From: an uncultured Atopobium sp.
GTDB lineage: Bacteria; Actinomycetota; Coriobacteriia; Coriobacteriales; Atopobiaceae
Assembly (NCBI GenBank): GCA_900555335.1
Contig: USKU01000010.1
Coordinates: 1-23,262, forward strand
Direction: 5' to 3'
DNA: 23,262 nt
Part shown: positions 1 to 7,427 of the stretch, piece after piece
Numbering within the stretch: the stretch's first letter is position 1
Layout: each line of letters begins with the position of its first letter
Translations under genes and position numbers: made by a program
Notes under the pieces: generated by a model
What the model was told of the DNA's origin: nothing
The model's input: only the letters and a program-made list of their open reading frames with translations
The model's database searches: none

Positions 1-1
1 C

Positions 2-763
2 CTGGTGTTTAAAGGAGTTTTCGTGACATACAAAGCGCGCAAGTGAGCTAGCAAAAATTACCATTGCGAGTAAAACAGGAATGCTCAGAATTCCAAATGC
101 ACTGGACTCGTCAATAACAAAGATAAGTGCAATAAAACTTACCGTAAGAAGTAACCAACCAAAGACATCAAAAGAGATTATTTCAGTCTCATGGCTCTGT
201 TGGATTGAACTAATTCCCAGCACAAATGCAACAATCAAGAAGGGGAGAAGACCGGCAAAGATCATTCGCCAGCCAAGATGTTCTGCAATCCAGCCACCAG
301 CGGAAGGTCCTACGGCAGGAGCAACAGCGGTGACCAGCATACCAATGCCCATCATGACGCCCATATTTTTAAGCGGAGCTTGTTCGGTAATAATGTTGAA
401 CATTAGTGGTAGCGCCAGGCCAGTGCCAATTCCTTCTAAAATACGGCCCAGCAACAACAGCATAAACGTTGGAGCAGCAAATCCGCAGAGAATACCACTG
501 ATATAGAAAATCATGGCCACGGTAAAAATACTTTTAGTTTTGAATCGTCTGTTTAAAAACGACGACATAGGCATGATAATAGCAAGAATCAAAAGGTACG
601 AAGTAGTCATCCATTGTACCGTTGAGGTGCCAATAGAGAATTCCTCCATCAACGTTGGAAACGTCACGTTCATGGCAGTTTCTACGACAACTCCCGAGAA
701 GGACATAATTCCTGTTGCAATTACAGAAAGAACAAGTTTTGCGTTGCGCTCTCTTTTAAACAT
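2..763 (-). CDS. MFS drug exporter, DHA2 (14-TMS) type, partial
   Basis: The minus-strand frame from ATG at 763 stays open to the left window edge (254 codons seen), so the C-terminal half is missing. A good Shine-Dalgarno (GAAGGG) lies 6 nt upstream of the ATG. The N-terminal segment has the helix-1 motif of DHA2 exporters (ETAMNVTFPTL, the place of LDxTVVNVALP), a cytoplasmic loop NRRFKTK in the position of motif A, and the antiporter motif C in helix 5 (GMLVTAVAPAVGPSAGGWI). These are known marks of proton-driven multidrug exporters such as EmrB, LfrA and LmrB. The likely role is inner-membrane efflux of small toxic molecules. The substrate cannot be read from sequence. It is transcribed away from gpmA, and no partner membrane-fusion gene is visible. 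Confidence 0.85.
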   Translation of the reverse strand, partial: MFKRERNAKLVLSVIATGIMSFSGVVVETAMNVTFPTLMEEFSIGTSTVQWMTTSYLLILAIIMPMSSFLNRRFKTKSIFTVAMIFYISGILCGFAAPTFMLLLLGRILEGIGTGLALPLMFNIITEQAPLKNMGVMMGIGMLVTAVAPAVGPSAGGWIAEHLGWRMIFAGLLPFLIVAFVLGISSIQQSHETEIISFDVFGWLLLTVSFIALIFVIDESSAFGILSIPVLLAMVIFASSLARFVCHENSFKHQ

Positions 764-870
764 ACAATCCCTTCTTTTCTCGGCGGTACATCGTAACACT
801 ATTCAAAGTAGGTTTTATTGCTATTGACACACTCATTATGGTTTTGTAGTTGGAATAAGCAGTTAAAAAT

Positions 871-902
871 AAAAAAACGGGGTGGTTTTAAACCACCCCG
901 TT
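871..902 (-). terminator. Intrinsic terminator of gpmA
   Basis: On the minus strand a 12-bp stem (AACGGGGTGGTT with AACCACCCCGTT, arms 876-887 and 891-902) is followed by seven T residues (871-877 read on the minus strand). It sits about 33 bp past the gpmA stop, so it should end the gpmA transcript before the MFS gene that lies downstream on the same strand. Confidence 0.9.
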
Positions 903-934
903 CTGCTTAACAATATTGCGTGTTAGCAAGCTGT

Positions 935-1696
935 TTATTTAGCTTTGCCCTGGTTAGCAACAGCGTTAATCTTTGCCTCGATGACAGCTGGATCACCAAT
1001 ATAGTGCTTGTCTACAATGTTCCAATCCTTGTCAAAGGTGTATGCGCAAGGAATGCCAGTTGGGATGTTGACCTCAAGAATCTCTTCTGGAGTGAGGTGC
1101 TCAAACTGCATAACAAGAGCGCGAAGGCTGTTGCCGTGTGCAGCAATAAGAACACGCTTACCTGCCTCAAGCTGTGGCTTAATCTCCTGCTCAAAGTAAG
1201 GCCATGCGCGTGCAATGGTGTCCTTCAGGCACTCGGTGTAAGGAAGATCCTCTGCTGGAACATCGCGGAACATTTCCTGAACGTGAGGATCGCGCTCGTC
1301 GCCTGGCTCAAGAGCTGGTGGCTGAACATCAAAGGAACGACGCCAAATCTTTACCTGCTCCTCGCCGTGCTCAGCGGCTGCATCAGCCTTGTTGAGGCCC
1401 TGAAGTGCACCATAGTGACGCTCGTTCAGACGCCAGGTCTTATGAACAGGAAGCCAGTTACGGTCAAGCTCATCAAGAACATGATTCAGAGTGTGAATAG
1501 CACGCTTGAGCAGAGAGGTGTAGCAAACATCAAAGTCATAGCCAGCCTCTTTGAGAGCACGGCCGCCAGCTGCTGCCTCCTCGTGACCAGTCTCGGTAAG
1601 GTCAACGTCAGTCCAACCAGTGAACAGGTTGAGCTTGTTCCACTCAGACTCACCGTGGCGAACAATAACAAGGTGCATGTACTGATCTTCAGCCAT
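935..1696 (-). CDS. gpmA: 2,3-bisphosphoglycerate-dependent phosphoglycerate mutase
   Basis: Cytoplasmic glycolytic enzyme that interconverts 3- and 2-phosphoglycerate through a phospho-histidine. The 253-residue protein is of normal length for the dPGM family. It shows the catalytic motif LVIVRHGESEWN (phospho-acceptor His14), the ERHYGALQG motif with Glu92, and the second histidine in AAHGNSLRAL (His187). The start at 1696 is chosen because AAAGGA lies 7 nt upstream; the internal Met7 would also suit the family but lacks such a site. It is a single-gene unit closed by the hairpin at 871-902. A long frame on the opposite strand (920-1699) is an antisense shadow. Confidence 0.97.
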   Translation of the reverse strand: MAEDQYMHLVIVRHGESEWNKLNLFTGWTDVDLTETGHEEAAAGGRALKEAGYDFDVCYTSLLKRAIHTLNHVLDELDRNWLPVHKTWRLNERHYGALQGLNKADAAAEHGEEQVKIWRRSFDVQPPALEPGDERDPHVQEMFRDVPAEDLPYTECLKDTIARAWPYFEQEIKPQLEAGKRVLIAAHGNSLRALVMQFEHLTPEEILEVNIPTGIPCAYTFDKDWNIVDKHYIGDPAVIEAKINAVANQGKAK

Positions 1697-2000
1697 TAGG
1701 CTTCCTTTCTACGCGTCAAACTTTGTGCACCATACGTGGTAAACACCAAGTTTTTGGCAATACTTTACATACAGGTGCAAGACAAAACGCTTGCGAATAA
1801 TATTCTACCGCACACCGAAAAATACGTGCGAATCAATGTCTAAAAGATTTTGCATATCGCGTGTGCCAACTTTGACTTAGAGCGCAGCTCTCAATTGTTT
1901 TGGTAAGAATTTAGATTCTACAAATAATTTATGATTTAGCGTATGCAAGCATGTAATGAGGGTATAGTATGCCTTAGCTAACAAACTGAGGAGTATCTGT
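1697..2000. other. Divergent intergenic region between gpmA and the Cys-rich gene
   Basis: About 300 bp without a convincing gene. It must carry the gpmA promoter (minus) and the promoter of the small Cys-rich gene (plus). A -10-like TATAGT is at 1963-1968, 33 bp before the next ATG, but no good -35 box lies 16-18 bp upstream. No strong hairpin or riboswitch-like fold was recognised. Confidence 0.4.
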
Positions 2001-2207
2001 ATGAGTCCTATTGATATTTTGGTTGTTCTTATCGTCATTGCTCTTGTTGCTCTTTGTGTCCGCTCTCAACTTAAGAGCGCAAAAGAGGGTTCTTGTTCTG
2101 GCTGTTCTTCATCCAGCAGCTGTGGCACTCATCACGGTGGAGACGGCCACTGTGGTGTTGCTCAGAAAATGATTTCTGACGTCGATAAGGCTTTTGACGC
2201 TCAATAG
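2001..2207 (+). CDS. Small Cys-rich single-span membrane protein (FeoB-associated type)
   Basis: A 68-residue protein with a hydrophobic span (residues 4-20, IDILVVLIVIALVALCV), a basic stop-transfer stretch, then a Ser/Cys/His-rich segment: CSGC at 32-35, Cys41, HH at 44-45, His50 and Cys51. The layout matches the FeoB-associated Cys-rich membrane proteins, small proteins often found beside the ferrous-iron transporter FeoB. No feoA or feoB is in this window, so an iron-related role is inference. The start is supported by GAGGAG (1988-1993). The Cys/His cluster could bind Fe(II), Zn or another soft metal. An alternative is an unrelated small membrane protein with chance Cys enrichment. Confidence 0.7.
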   Translation: MSPIDILVVLIVIALVALCVRSQLKSAKEGSCSGCSSSSSCGTHHGGDGHCGVAQKMISDVDKAFDAQ

Positions 2208-2212
2208 CATAA

Positions 2213-2291
2213 TTGTCACAATTTCATTAACAATTTTTACCATTCGCCCGGTTTCAGGGAAGTGGAAACATAGCCGTAACAAGAATGTGTC
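2213..2291 (+). promoter_or_regulatory. Candidate promoter and GlnR-like half-sites before the GS-like gene
   Basis: TTGTCA at 2213-2218 is a fair -35, but no strong -10 lies at the usual spacing. Downstream, GAAAC (2265-2269), six bases, GTAAC (2276-2280), six bases, GTGTC (2287-2291) resembles the known actinobacterial GlnR pattern of GTnAC and GAAAC half-sites with 6-bp spacers; the first two match well, the third poorly. A GTCAC lies at 2215-2219. Short motifs arise easily by chance, so this is tentative, though a GlnR-like regulator is encoded 5 kb away. Confidence 0.3.
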
Positions 2292-2332
2292 ATGGTAGTT
2301 ACGATTCCAGTTTTCTGACCCGGGAGGACCGT

Positions 2333-3646
2333 ATGAGTACGGATAAGAAAATTGACTATATTCTTCGCACGGTAGAGGAACGAGACGTTCGCTACCTGCG
2401 TCTTTGTTTTACCGATGTACTCGGCGGATTAAAGGCTCTCTCCATTTCCCCCGAGGAGCTAGAAGAGGCTTTTGTTGAGGGCATTGGTTTTGACGGCTCC
2501 AACGTTGACGGCTTTGCTTCCCAGGAGCAGTCAGATCTTCTCGCATTCCCTGATGCAGATACATTCCAGATTCTTCCATGGAAGACAGATGACGGGGTAG
2601 TTGCAAACGTATTCTGCGATATTCAGACTCCTCGACGTGAGGCTTTCTCAGGCGATCCACGCCTTGTACTGAGAAATGCTTTTATCAAGGCAGAAGACCT
2701 TGGCTATGTTGCAAATGTCGGTCCTAAGCTTGAGTATTTTTATTTTGTGAGCGGGACTGAGCCAAAGCCTATTGATCAGGCTGGATACCTTGATTTGAAT
2801 TCTGCTGATCTCAGCCATAGCCTTCGCTATTCCACATCTCGTGCGCTTGAGAATCTTTCTATTCCTGTTCAGTATTCTTTCCATGCAGCTGGCCCTGCTC
2901 AAAACGGCGTTGAGCTCCGTTATGCAGAAGCACTAACTTGCGCAGATAACATTGTTACTGCTCGTCTGGTTATCAGACATATTGCAACACTTCACGGCGT
3001 ATTTGCATCGTTTATGCCAAAGCCTCTTCAGGGAGTTCCTGGCTCAGCCATGCTTTTGAATCAGTCGCTTCTTGACCACGATGGCGAGTCTCTGTTCTGG
3101 GCTCCAAAGACTGAGAACGAGGCTCACCTTTCTGAACTTGCTCAGCACTACATTGCAGGTCTTATTAAGTACGCTCCTGAGTACATGCTTATTACTAACC
3201 CAACGGTTAATTCCTATAAGCGCTTTGATCGTGATGCTATCCCAGCATATGCAACCTGGGGTCGTAAAAACCGTTCTGCTATGGTTCGTATTCCTACGCA
3301 TAAGCCAGGAAAGCATGTTGCTACCCGTGCTGAACTGCGTATTCCTGATCCAACCGCAAACCCTTATTTGGCAAATGCTGTAACGCTTATGGCTGGACTT
3401 AAGGGTATTGAAGAAGGTCTCTCGCTTCCTGAAGAGTTTGTAGGCGGAAATCCTGCCGATTATGGCGAGAAGCTCCCAATTAATCTTGGAGAGGCACTTG
3501 AGCGCTTCAAGCAGTCAGAGCTTCTTAAAGATGTTCTTGGTGAGCACATCTTCTCGTATCTGTGCGAGCGCAAGGCAGAGGAGTGGCGTGAGTATTGCCT
3601 GGCAGTTACTGACTGGGATACGCAAAAGTATTACGCTGGTTGCTAA
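2333..3646 (+). CDS. Type I glutamine synthetase (GlnA) family protein with eroded active site
   Basis: 437 residues, aligning end to end with GSI-alpha enzymes such as B. subtilis GlnA (444 aa): beta-grasp N-domain with FDGSNVDGF, then MPKPLQGVPGS, NPTVNSYKR, WGRKNRSAMVRIP and RAELRIPDPTANPYLA. Compared from memory with GlnA, key residues are replaced: the first metal Glu (GPEPEF) is Lys132, the two Glu of HHEVAPGQHEI are Ala185 and Gly192, the metal/substrate His of GSGMHCN is Leu241, and the flap Glu of GYEAP is Ala302. Glu134, Glu334, Arg336 and the DGS Asp remain. No adenylylation motif is seen. Start chosen at 2333 because GGGAGG (2322-2327) lies 5 nt upstream. The fold should be kept, but normal glutamate-ammonia ligation looks impossible; a sensor or regulatory role is inferred. 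It could otherwise be annotated simply as glutamine synthetase. Confidence 0.9.
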   Translation: MSTDKKIDYILRTVEERDVRYLRLCFTDVLGGLKALSISPEELEEAFVEGIGFDGSNVDGFASQEQSDLLAFPDADTFQILPWKTDDGVVANVFCDIQTPRREAFSGDPRLVLRNAFIKAEDLGYVANVGPKLEYFYFVSGTEPKPIDQAGYLDLNSADLSHSLRYSTSRALENLSIPVQYSFHAAGPAQNGVELRYAEALTCADNIVTARLVIRHIATLHGVFASFMPKPLQGVPGSAMLLNQSLLDHDGESLFWAPKTENEAHLSELAQHYIAGLIKYAPEYMLITNPTVNSYKRFDRDAIPAYATWGRKNRSAMVRIPTHKPGKHVATRAELRIPDPTANPYLANAVTLMAGLKGIEEGLSLPEEFVGGNPADYGEKLPINLGEALERFKQSELLKDVLGEHIFSYLCERKAEEWREYCLAVTDWDTQKYYAGC

Positions 3647-3680
3647 GCAACTATTCTGCTTGCGTTTATATGTATCTTTG

Positions 3681-3714
3681 AACCCTGCTCTGATTTTTCA
3701 GAGCAGGGTTTTTT
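3681..3714 (+). terminator. Intrinsic terminator after the GS-like gene
   Basis: A perfect 13-bp stem (AACCCTGCTCTGA, 3681-3693, with its complement at 3698-3710), a TTTT loop and a six-T run (3709-3714), 35 bp past the stop. It separates the GS-like gene from the ABC importer, so the importer needs its own promoter. Confidence 0.95.
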
Positions 3715-3981
3715 GACGAGAAACCCTTGTTATGCGCAAAGATTGTAGTCTTCTTACTCGAATTGTTACCGTTTTATGAACTGAAAAAATTACTTTTACC
3801 TGGGCTTTATTGGATAGAATGACTAAATAGTAGTCATTTATACAAAGAAGTTGTTCTTCTCGCCATTTTTATGCAATAAAAATGAGAAATACGATGAAAA
3901 TTATAAGTATATTTTTCATATTTGCTTTCTATAATTCATTCCAATGAATTTCAGCTCAGATTTATTCAGGAAGAGGCAAAT
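3715..3981 (+). promoter_or_regulatory. Regulatory region of the first amino-acid importer with four clustered dyads
   Basis: AT-rich leader with four inverted repeats: AATGACTA/TAGTCATT (3818-3838, 5-nt spacer), CATTTTTAT/ATAAAAATG (3864-3884, 3-nt spacer), ATGAAAA/TTTTCAT (3894-3919) and AATTCATT/AATGAATT (3933-3950, 2-nt spacer). A perfect -10 TATAAT (3930-3935) touches the last dyad, but no good -35 precedes it, which suggests control by an activator. The arms share AATGA/TCATT-like cores. They could be binding sites for a dimeric regulator; which one is unknown. Confidence 0.5.
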
Positions 3982-4833
3982 ATGAAATCGTCACTGGTTA
4001 CTACCGTTAAAAAGAATGCCCTAAAGGGTGTAGCTGCTGTTTTTATGGTATGTGCACTTGTTGGTCTTATGGCTTGCTCGTCGTCTAAGCAAGAAAATGC
4101 GCAACAGGGTACTACTTCATCCTCTGATTCAAGCTATACGCTGGTAACTAAGGGTCACCTAACTGTTGTTGCAGAGCTTGGTTTCCAACCTTTTGAGTAT
4201 TTTGAAGGCAACTCAACGACTCCTGTTGGTTTTGACGTTGATCTTATTACCGAGATTGCAAAAAGACTCAATCTTGAGGTTGCGTACCTGCCAAATCAGA
4301 AGTTTGACACCCTTGTTCCAACTATTAAGCAGGGTGGCAAAGCAGACGTTGCTATCGCAGGTATTACTATCACTGATGAGCGCGCTCAGGAGGTAGACTT
4401 CACTACTTCTTACCTCGACTCCAATCAGTCTCTGGTTGTTAAGTCTGGCAGCACCGAGACTGAGCAGACACTCAATGATGCCTCTAAGAAGGTTGTTGTT
4501 CAGACAGGTACTTCCGGCGAGGATTGGGCCAAGGAGAACCTTCCAAAGGCAACTATTGTTTCTGTAGACGATGTTGCTGCAGCAATGGCAGGAGTTCAGA
4601 CTGGTCTGTACGACGCTATGGTTATTGACCTGCCTGTTGCTTCCAATCTGATTAGCACTTCATATTCTGATCTGACTATTGCAAAAGAGATTCCAACAGG
4701 TGAGCAGTACGGCATTGCTGTTTCCAAAGACAATCCTGCGCTGACCGAGGCAATCAACAAGGTTCTTGCAGATATGGAAAAAGATGGCACTATGGCCTCT
4801 CTCAAGTCCAAGTGGTTTGGTTCTAACATCTAG
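3982..4833 (+). CDS. Amino-acid ABC transporter substrate-binding lipoprotein
   Basis: 283 residues. The N-terminus is a lipoprotein signal: basic region, hydrophobic core and lipobox LMAC with Cys32, so the mature protein is tethered outside the membrane. The body is a PBP2 polar amino-acid binding domain of the GlnH/HisJ/ArtJ group: GFQPFEY, GFDVDLITEIAKRL, a TITDERAQEVDFTTSY segment with the ligand-carboxylate Arg, and VVQTGTSGEDWAKE. Glutamine, glutamate or arginine are likely ligands; the exact one cannot be fixed. The start at 3982 has GGAAGAGG upstream; the frame is open further upstream but lacks a site. It heads an SBP-permease-ATPase operon, separated from the permease by a hairpin that may keep lipoprotein mRNA in excess. 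Confidence 0.93.
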   Translation: MKSSLVTTVKKNALKGVAAVFMVCALVGLMACSSSKQENAQQGTTSSSDSSYTLVTKGHLTVVAELGFQPFEYFEGNSTTPVGFDVDLITEIAKRLNLEVAYLPNQKFDTLVPTIKQGGKADVAIAGITITDERAQEVDFTTSYLDSNQSLVVKSGSTETEQTLNDASKKVVVQTGTSGEDWAKENLPKATIVSVDDVAAAMAGVQTGLYDAMVIDLPVASNLISTSYSDLTIAKEIPTGEQYGIAVSKDNPALTEAINKVLADMEKDGTMASLKSKWFGSNI

Positions 4834-4851
4834 TTTTACCAGCTCAGCAAA

Positions 4852-4893
4852 AGTGCTTGAAGTCAGATTTGGCTTCAAGCACTCACTGTTTTT
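4852..4893 (+). terminator. Intercistronic hairpin, possible partial terminator
   Basis: A perfect 11-bp stem (AGTGCTTGAAG, 4852-4862, with CTTCAAGCACT, 4873-4883) and 10-nt loop, followed after four bases by GTTTTT. It lies between the binding-protein and permease genes. Such hairpins commonly allow partial read-through or protect the upstream mRNA, giving more binding protein than membrane subunits. Confidence 0.6.
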
Positions 4894-4935
4894 AGTATCA
4901 GCGTTTAGGCACCTCAAGCTCTAAAGGAGTTTCAC

Positions 4936-6414
4936 GTGATTGCACTTTTGCACAAAACTATGTCAGGGCAGCAACTGTCCTTGTGCATGTCATCTGCGAG
5001 TTTCAAGGCTGAATCTGCGCCCCAGAGTATGGCTCATGATTCGGCTGAGTCAAAGTGCTCGTATATACGTGCGTGCTCCTCGCTGCTTGTAGCACTTCTC
5101 GCCACATTGCTTTTGAGTGGGTTGTTCTTTATGTCCCTAAGCGCATTTTCTGCTCAGAGCGCGTTTGCTCTAACCACAAATAAGGCAACGGCTAAGTCAA
5201 ACCAGACGGAAGGTAACGGTGTCATTGGCGGCAAAGAGACCCGTTTGACCTGGGAGGGAACAGTTGAAGACGAGCAGGTTTCTCAGCTGACATTGCAGCT
5301 TCCAGAGGGCTCTGATTTGCAGAGTGCAACTACTAAGGTGGCTGTTCTTTCAGGTCTTACGCGCGAGAAGATCGAGGCAACTGCAAGCGTTCAAGGAACC
5401 CAGGTTGTTATTTCTTTTGCAACACCAGTGGACGCTCAGAAGCTAATTCGCGTAGAGATTTCTGGCATGAAGTTTCCCGCTGACGGTGGCTCGTACACTG
5501 TTGAAGGAACCTACACCACTGAGCAGGGAACTCAAAAGCTTGCTTCTTCTCCGCAAATCAACATTATTTCTAATACGCCTGTTCAGGCTATAGTGAATTG
5601 GCTTGACGCTCAGCCTTGGGTTGAAGCATGGAACTCCAATCACTTCTTGGGCATGTTCTTAAAGCCTCAGCTGATTGTTTCTTCCGTTGTAATGCTGTTC
5701 CCTGGATGGCTGGTTTGTCTGGCAATTGTAATTTGCGCTTATCCTGTGGCTATTGTGCTGGGAATGGGCTTTGCCCTGCTTAAGATCTCCAAAAACCCGC
5801 TCCTGCGCGCGCTTGCAGTGGTATACATCAATCTGTTGCGCGGAACCCCATTTTTCCTGCAGATTTATATTCTGTTCTTTGGTCTTCCTATGCTGAATAT
5901 CAATTTAGACACCAATCTGCTTGGTTTTATTGTGGTTGCCATTAATTCTTCTGCGTATCTTTCAGAAATCTTCCGTGCGGGCATTCAGTCGATTCCACAG
6001 GGTCAGTATGAGGCGGCAAGCTCTCTTGGCATGAATCGCTTCCAGACCATGACGTTTATCATCATTCCTCAAACTATCCGTCGAGTAATCCCACCTCTTA
6101 CCAGCGACTTTATTACTTCCTACAAAGATACCTCGCTGCTTTCTTCTGTAGGTGTTATGGAGCTGATGATGTTTGCTAAAAACCTCACTACCTCAACGGG
6201 AAACATGACGCCCTACATGACAGCAGCTCTGTTCTATTTGGCAATTACGCTGCCACTTATTAAGGTGGTTGGCATTATCGAGAAACGCATGGAGCAGTCA
6301 GAAACAGGCAAAACCGTAAACGCTGCAGCAAACACCACAGCAAACACTGCACTAACCACTACAGCAAGCACCGCAGTAAGTAAGACCCAAGCTCTTTCCA
6401 AGGAGGAAAACTAA
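4936..6414 (+). CDS. Amino-acid ABC transporter permease with N-terminal extracytoplasmic domain
   Basis: 492 residues, about twice the usual 215-250 for this family. GTG start at 4936 with AAAGGAG 6 nt upstream. Residues 1-46 are a polar leader, 48-75 a signal-like hydrophobic span ending SAFA, and about 95-215 a soluble, beta-rich-looking domain without Cys. The HisM/GlnP-type permease follows (about 245-450), with LLRGTPFFLQIYILFFG and the ATPase-contact EAA loop YEAASSLGMNRFQTMTFIIIP (358-378). The tail (455-492) is Ala/Thr-rich low complexity. It would form the channel of the importer with its neighbours. The extra domain is not a substrate-binding domain (too short, no PBP2 motifs); it may dock the lipoprotein or sense the cell surface. 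Function of that part is unknown. Confidence 0.92.
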   Translation: MIALLHKTMSGQQLSLCMSSASFKAESAPQSMAHDSAESKCSYIRACSSLLVALLATLLLSGLFFMSLSAFSAQSAFALTTNKATAKSNQTEGNGVIGGKETRLTWEGTVEDEQVSQLTLQLPEGSDLQSATTKVAVLSGLTREKIEATASVQGTQVVISFATPVDAQKLIRVEISGMKFPADGGSYTVEGTYTTEQGTQKLASSPQINIISNTPVQAIVNWLDAQPWVEAWNSNHFLGMFLKPQLIVSSVVMLFPGWLVCLAIVICAYPVAIVLGMGFALLKISKNPLLRALAVVYINLLRGTPFFLQIYILFFGLPMLNINLDTNLLGFIVVAINSSAYLSEIFRAGIQSIPQGQYEAASSLGMNRFQTMTFIIIPQTIRRVIPPLTSDFITSYKDTSLLSSVGVMELMMFAKNLTTSTGNMTPYMTAALFYLAITLPLIKVVGIIEKRMEQSETGKTVNAAANTTANTALTTTASTAVSKTQALSKEEN

Positions 6415-7274
6415 TGTCGTTCTTTTCTTTTAAAAAGAAATCAAACATAGAACATCCTGCCTTGGATGCTGAAGTTGCTGCACAAGAGGCATTTGAGCGC
6501 GATAAGCCGCTTACTAACCATGCTTTCGAGTCAGGTGAACATCCTATTGTTCGTATTGAGCACCTCAATAAGTCGTTTGGATCAACGCATGTCTTAAATG
6601 ACGTTAACCTGACTGTTTGGCCAGGTGAAGTTGTGGTTGTGCTTGGTCCTTCTGGCTCCGGCAAATCCACCATGCTTCGTTGTATCAATCTACTGGAGAC
6701 TCCTTCAGCAGGGCATATTCTTATTGAAGATCAAGAAATTACAGGTACCAATGAAGCTGAGGTCAACGCCCTTCGTAGAGATGTAGGAATGGTCTTTCAG
6801 CAGTTTAATCTGTTTGGTCATTTAACTGTTAAAGAGAACGTGATGATTGGTCAGATTAAGGTTCTAGGAAAGTCAACAGAGGAGGCAGAGGCAGAGGCGC
6901 TAAAGCAGCTTGAGGCTGTTGGCCTTGCCGATAGAGCAGACTTCAAGCCTGGTGCACTTTCCGGCGGACAGCAGCAGCGTGTAGCAATTGCTCGCGCTGT
7001 AGCAATGCATCCAAATGTACTTTTGTTTGATGAGCCAACCTCCGCGCTTGATCCCGAGCTTGTCCGTGGTGTTTTGGATGTTATGCGTGATTTAGCAAAG
7101 AACTCTGGTATGACCATGATTGTGGTAACACACGAGATGGGTTTTGCAAAAGACGTGGCAGATCGCGTGGTCTTTATGGAAGGAGGAGTGGTAGTTGAGC
7201 AAGGTACTCCTGATGTCATTTTCAACAATCCACAAAACCCTCGAACAGCTGAGTTCATTGGCGCTATTGCGTAA
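6414..7274 (+). CDS. Amino-acid ABC transporter ATP-binding protein
   Basis: 286 residues; ATPase of the GlnQ/HisP/ArtP class powering the first importer at the inner face of the membrane. Walker A GPSGSGKST (78-86), Q-loop MVFQQFNLFGHLT, signature LSGGQQQR (182-189), Walker B LLFDEP (203-208), D-loop SALD and switch His in VVTHEMGF. The start ATG overlaps the permease stop by one base (TAATG), with AAGGAGG at 6400-6406, so translation is coupled. The first 43 residues, rich in Phe/Lys then acidic, are an extension not found in standard GlnQ (about 240 aa); no known domain is recognised there. Confidence 0.95.
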   Translation: MSFFSFKKKSNIEHPALDAEVAAQEAFERDKPLTNHAFESGEHPIVRIEHLNKSFGSTHVLNDVNLTVWPGEVVVVLGPSGSGKSTMLRCINLLETPSAGHILIEDQEITGTNEAEVNALRRDVGMVFQQFNLFGHLTVKENVMIGQIKVLGKSTEEAEAEALKQLEAVGLADRADFKPGALSGGQQQRVAIARAVAMHPNVLLFDEPTSALDPELVRGVLDVMRDLAKNSGMTMIVVTHEMGFAKDVADRVVFMEGGVVVEQGTPDVIFNNPQNPRTAEFIGAIA

Positions 7275-7317
7275 AACCCATACTTTTTAGAATTAATATG
7301 CAAACGTAAAAAATATT

Positions 7318-7345
7318 TTAGGGCGAGAAGATCTTCTCGCTCTAA
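7318..7345. terminator. Palindrome after the importer operon, possible terminator
   Basis: A perfect 18-nt palindrome (GCGAGAAGATCTTCTCGC, 7323-7340) extended by a few more pairs, 44 bp past the ATPase stop. It can fold as a hairpin with a GATC loop. There is no T-tract on the plus strand, so termination is uncertain; a protein-binding site is the alternative. One arm contains the GGCGAGAA octamer that recurs through the window. A second weaker dyad, GCAGATA/TATCTGC, follows at 7348-7369. Confidence 0.45.
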
Positions 7346-7427
7346 TTGCAGATAATAAGGTATATCTGCTCTTTATTCGCAGCTTGTGGTATGCTTTATA
7401 AGACTAAGCTTATCCTAGGGGGAATCG

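Noticed and set aside
81..827. Two plus-strand frames (81-506, 513-827)
   Set aside because: They are shadows of the minus-strand MFS gene, which has clear motifs and a good start at 763.
920..1699. Plus-strand 259-codon frame opposite gpmA
   Set aside because: Fully antisense to a gpmA with all catalytic motifs; the translation has no family character and no ribosome site.
3045..3062. Possible sequencing frameshift explaining the lost active-site His in the GS-like protein
   Set aside because: The frame remains in register with GlnA on both sides of every substitution, so these are point replacements, not frameshift artefacts.
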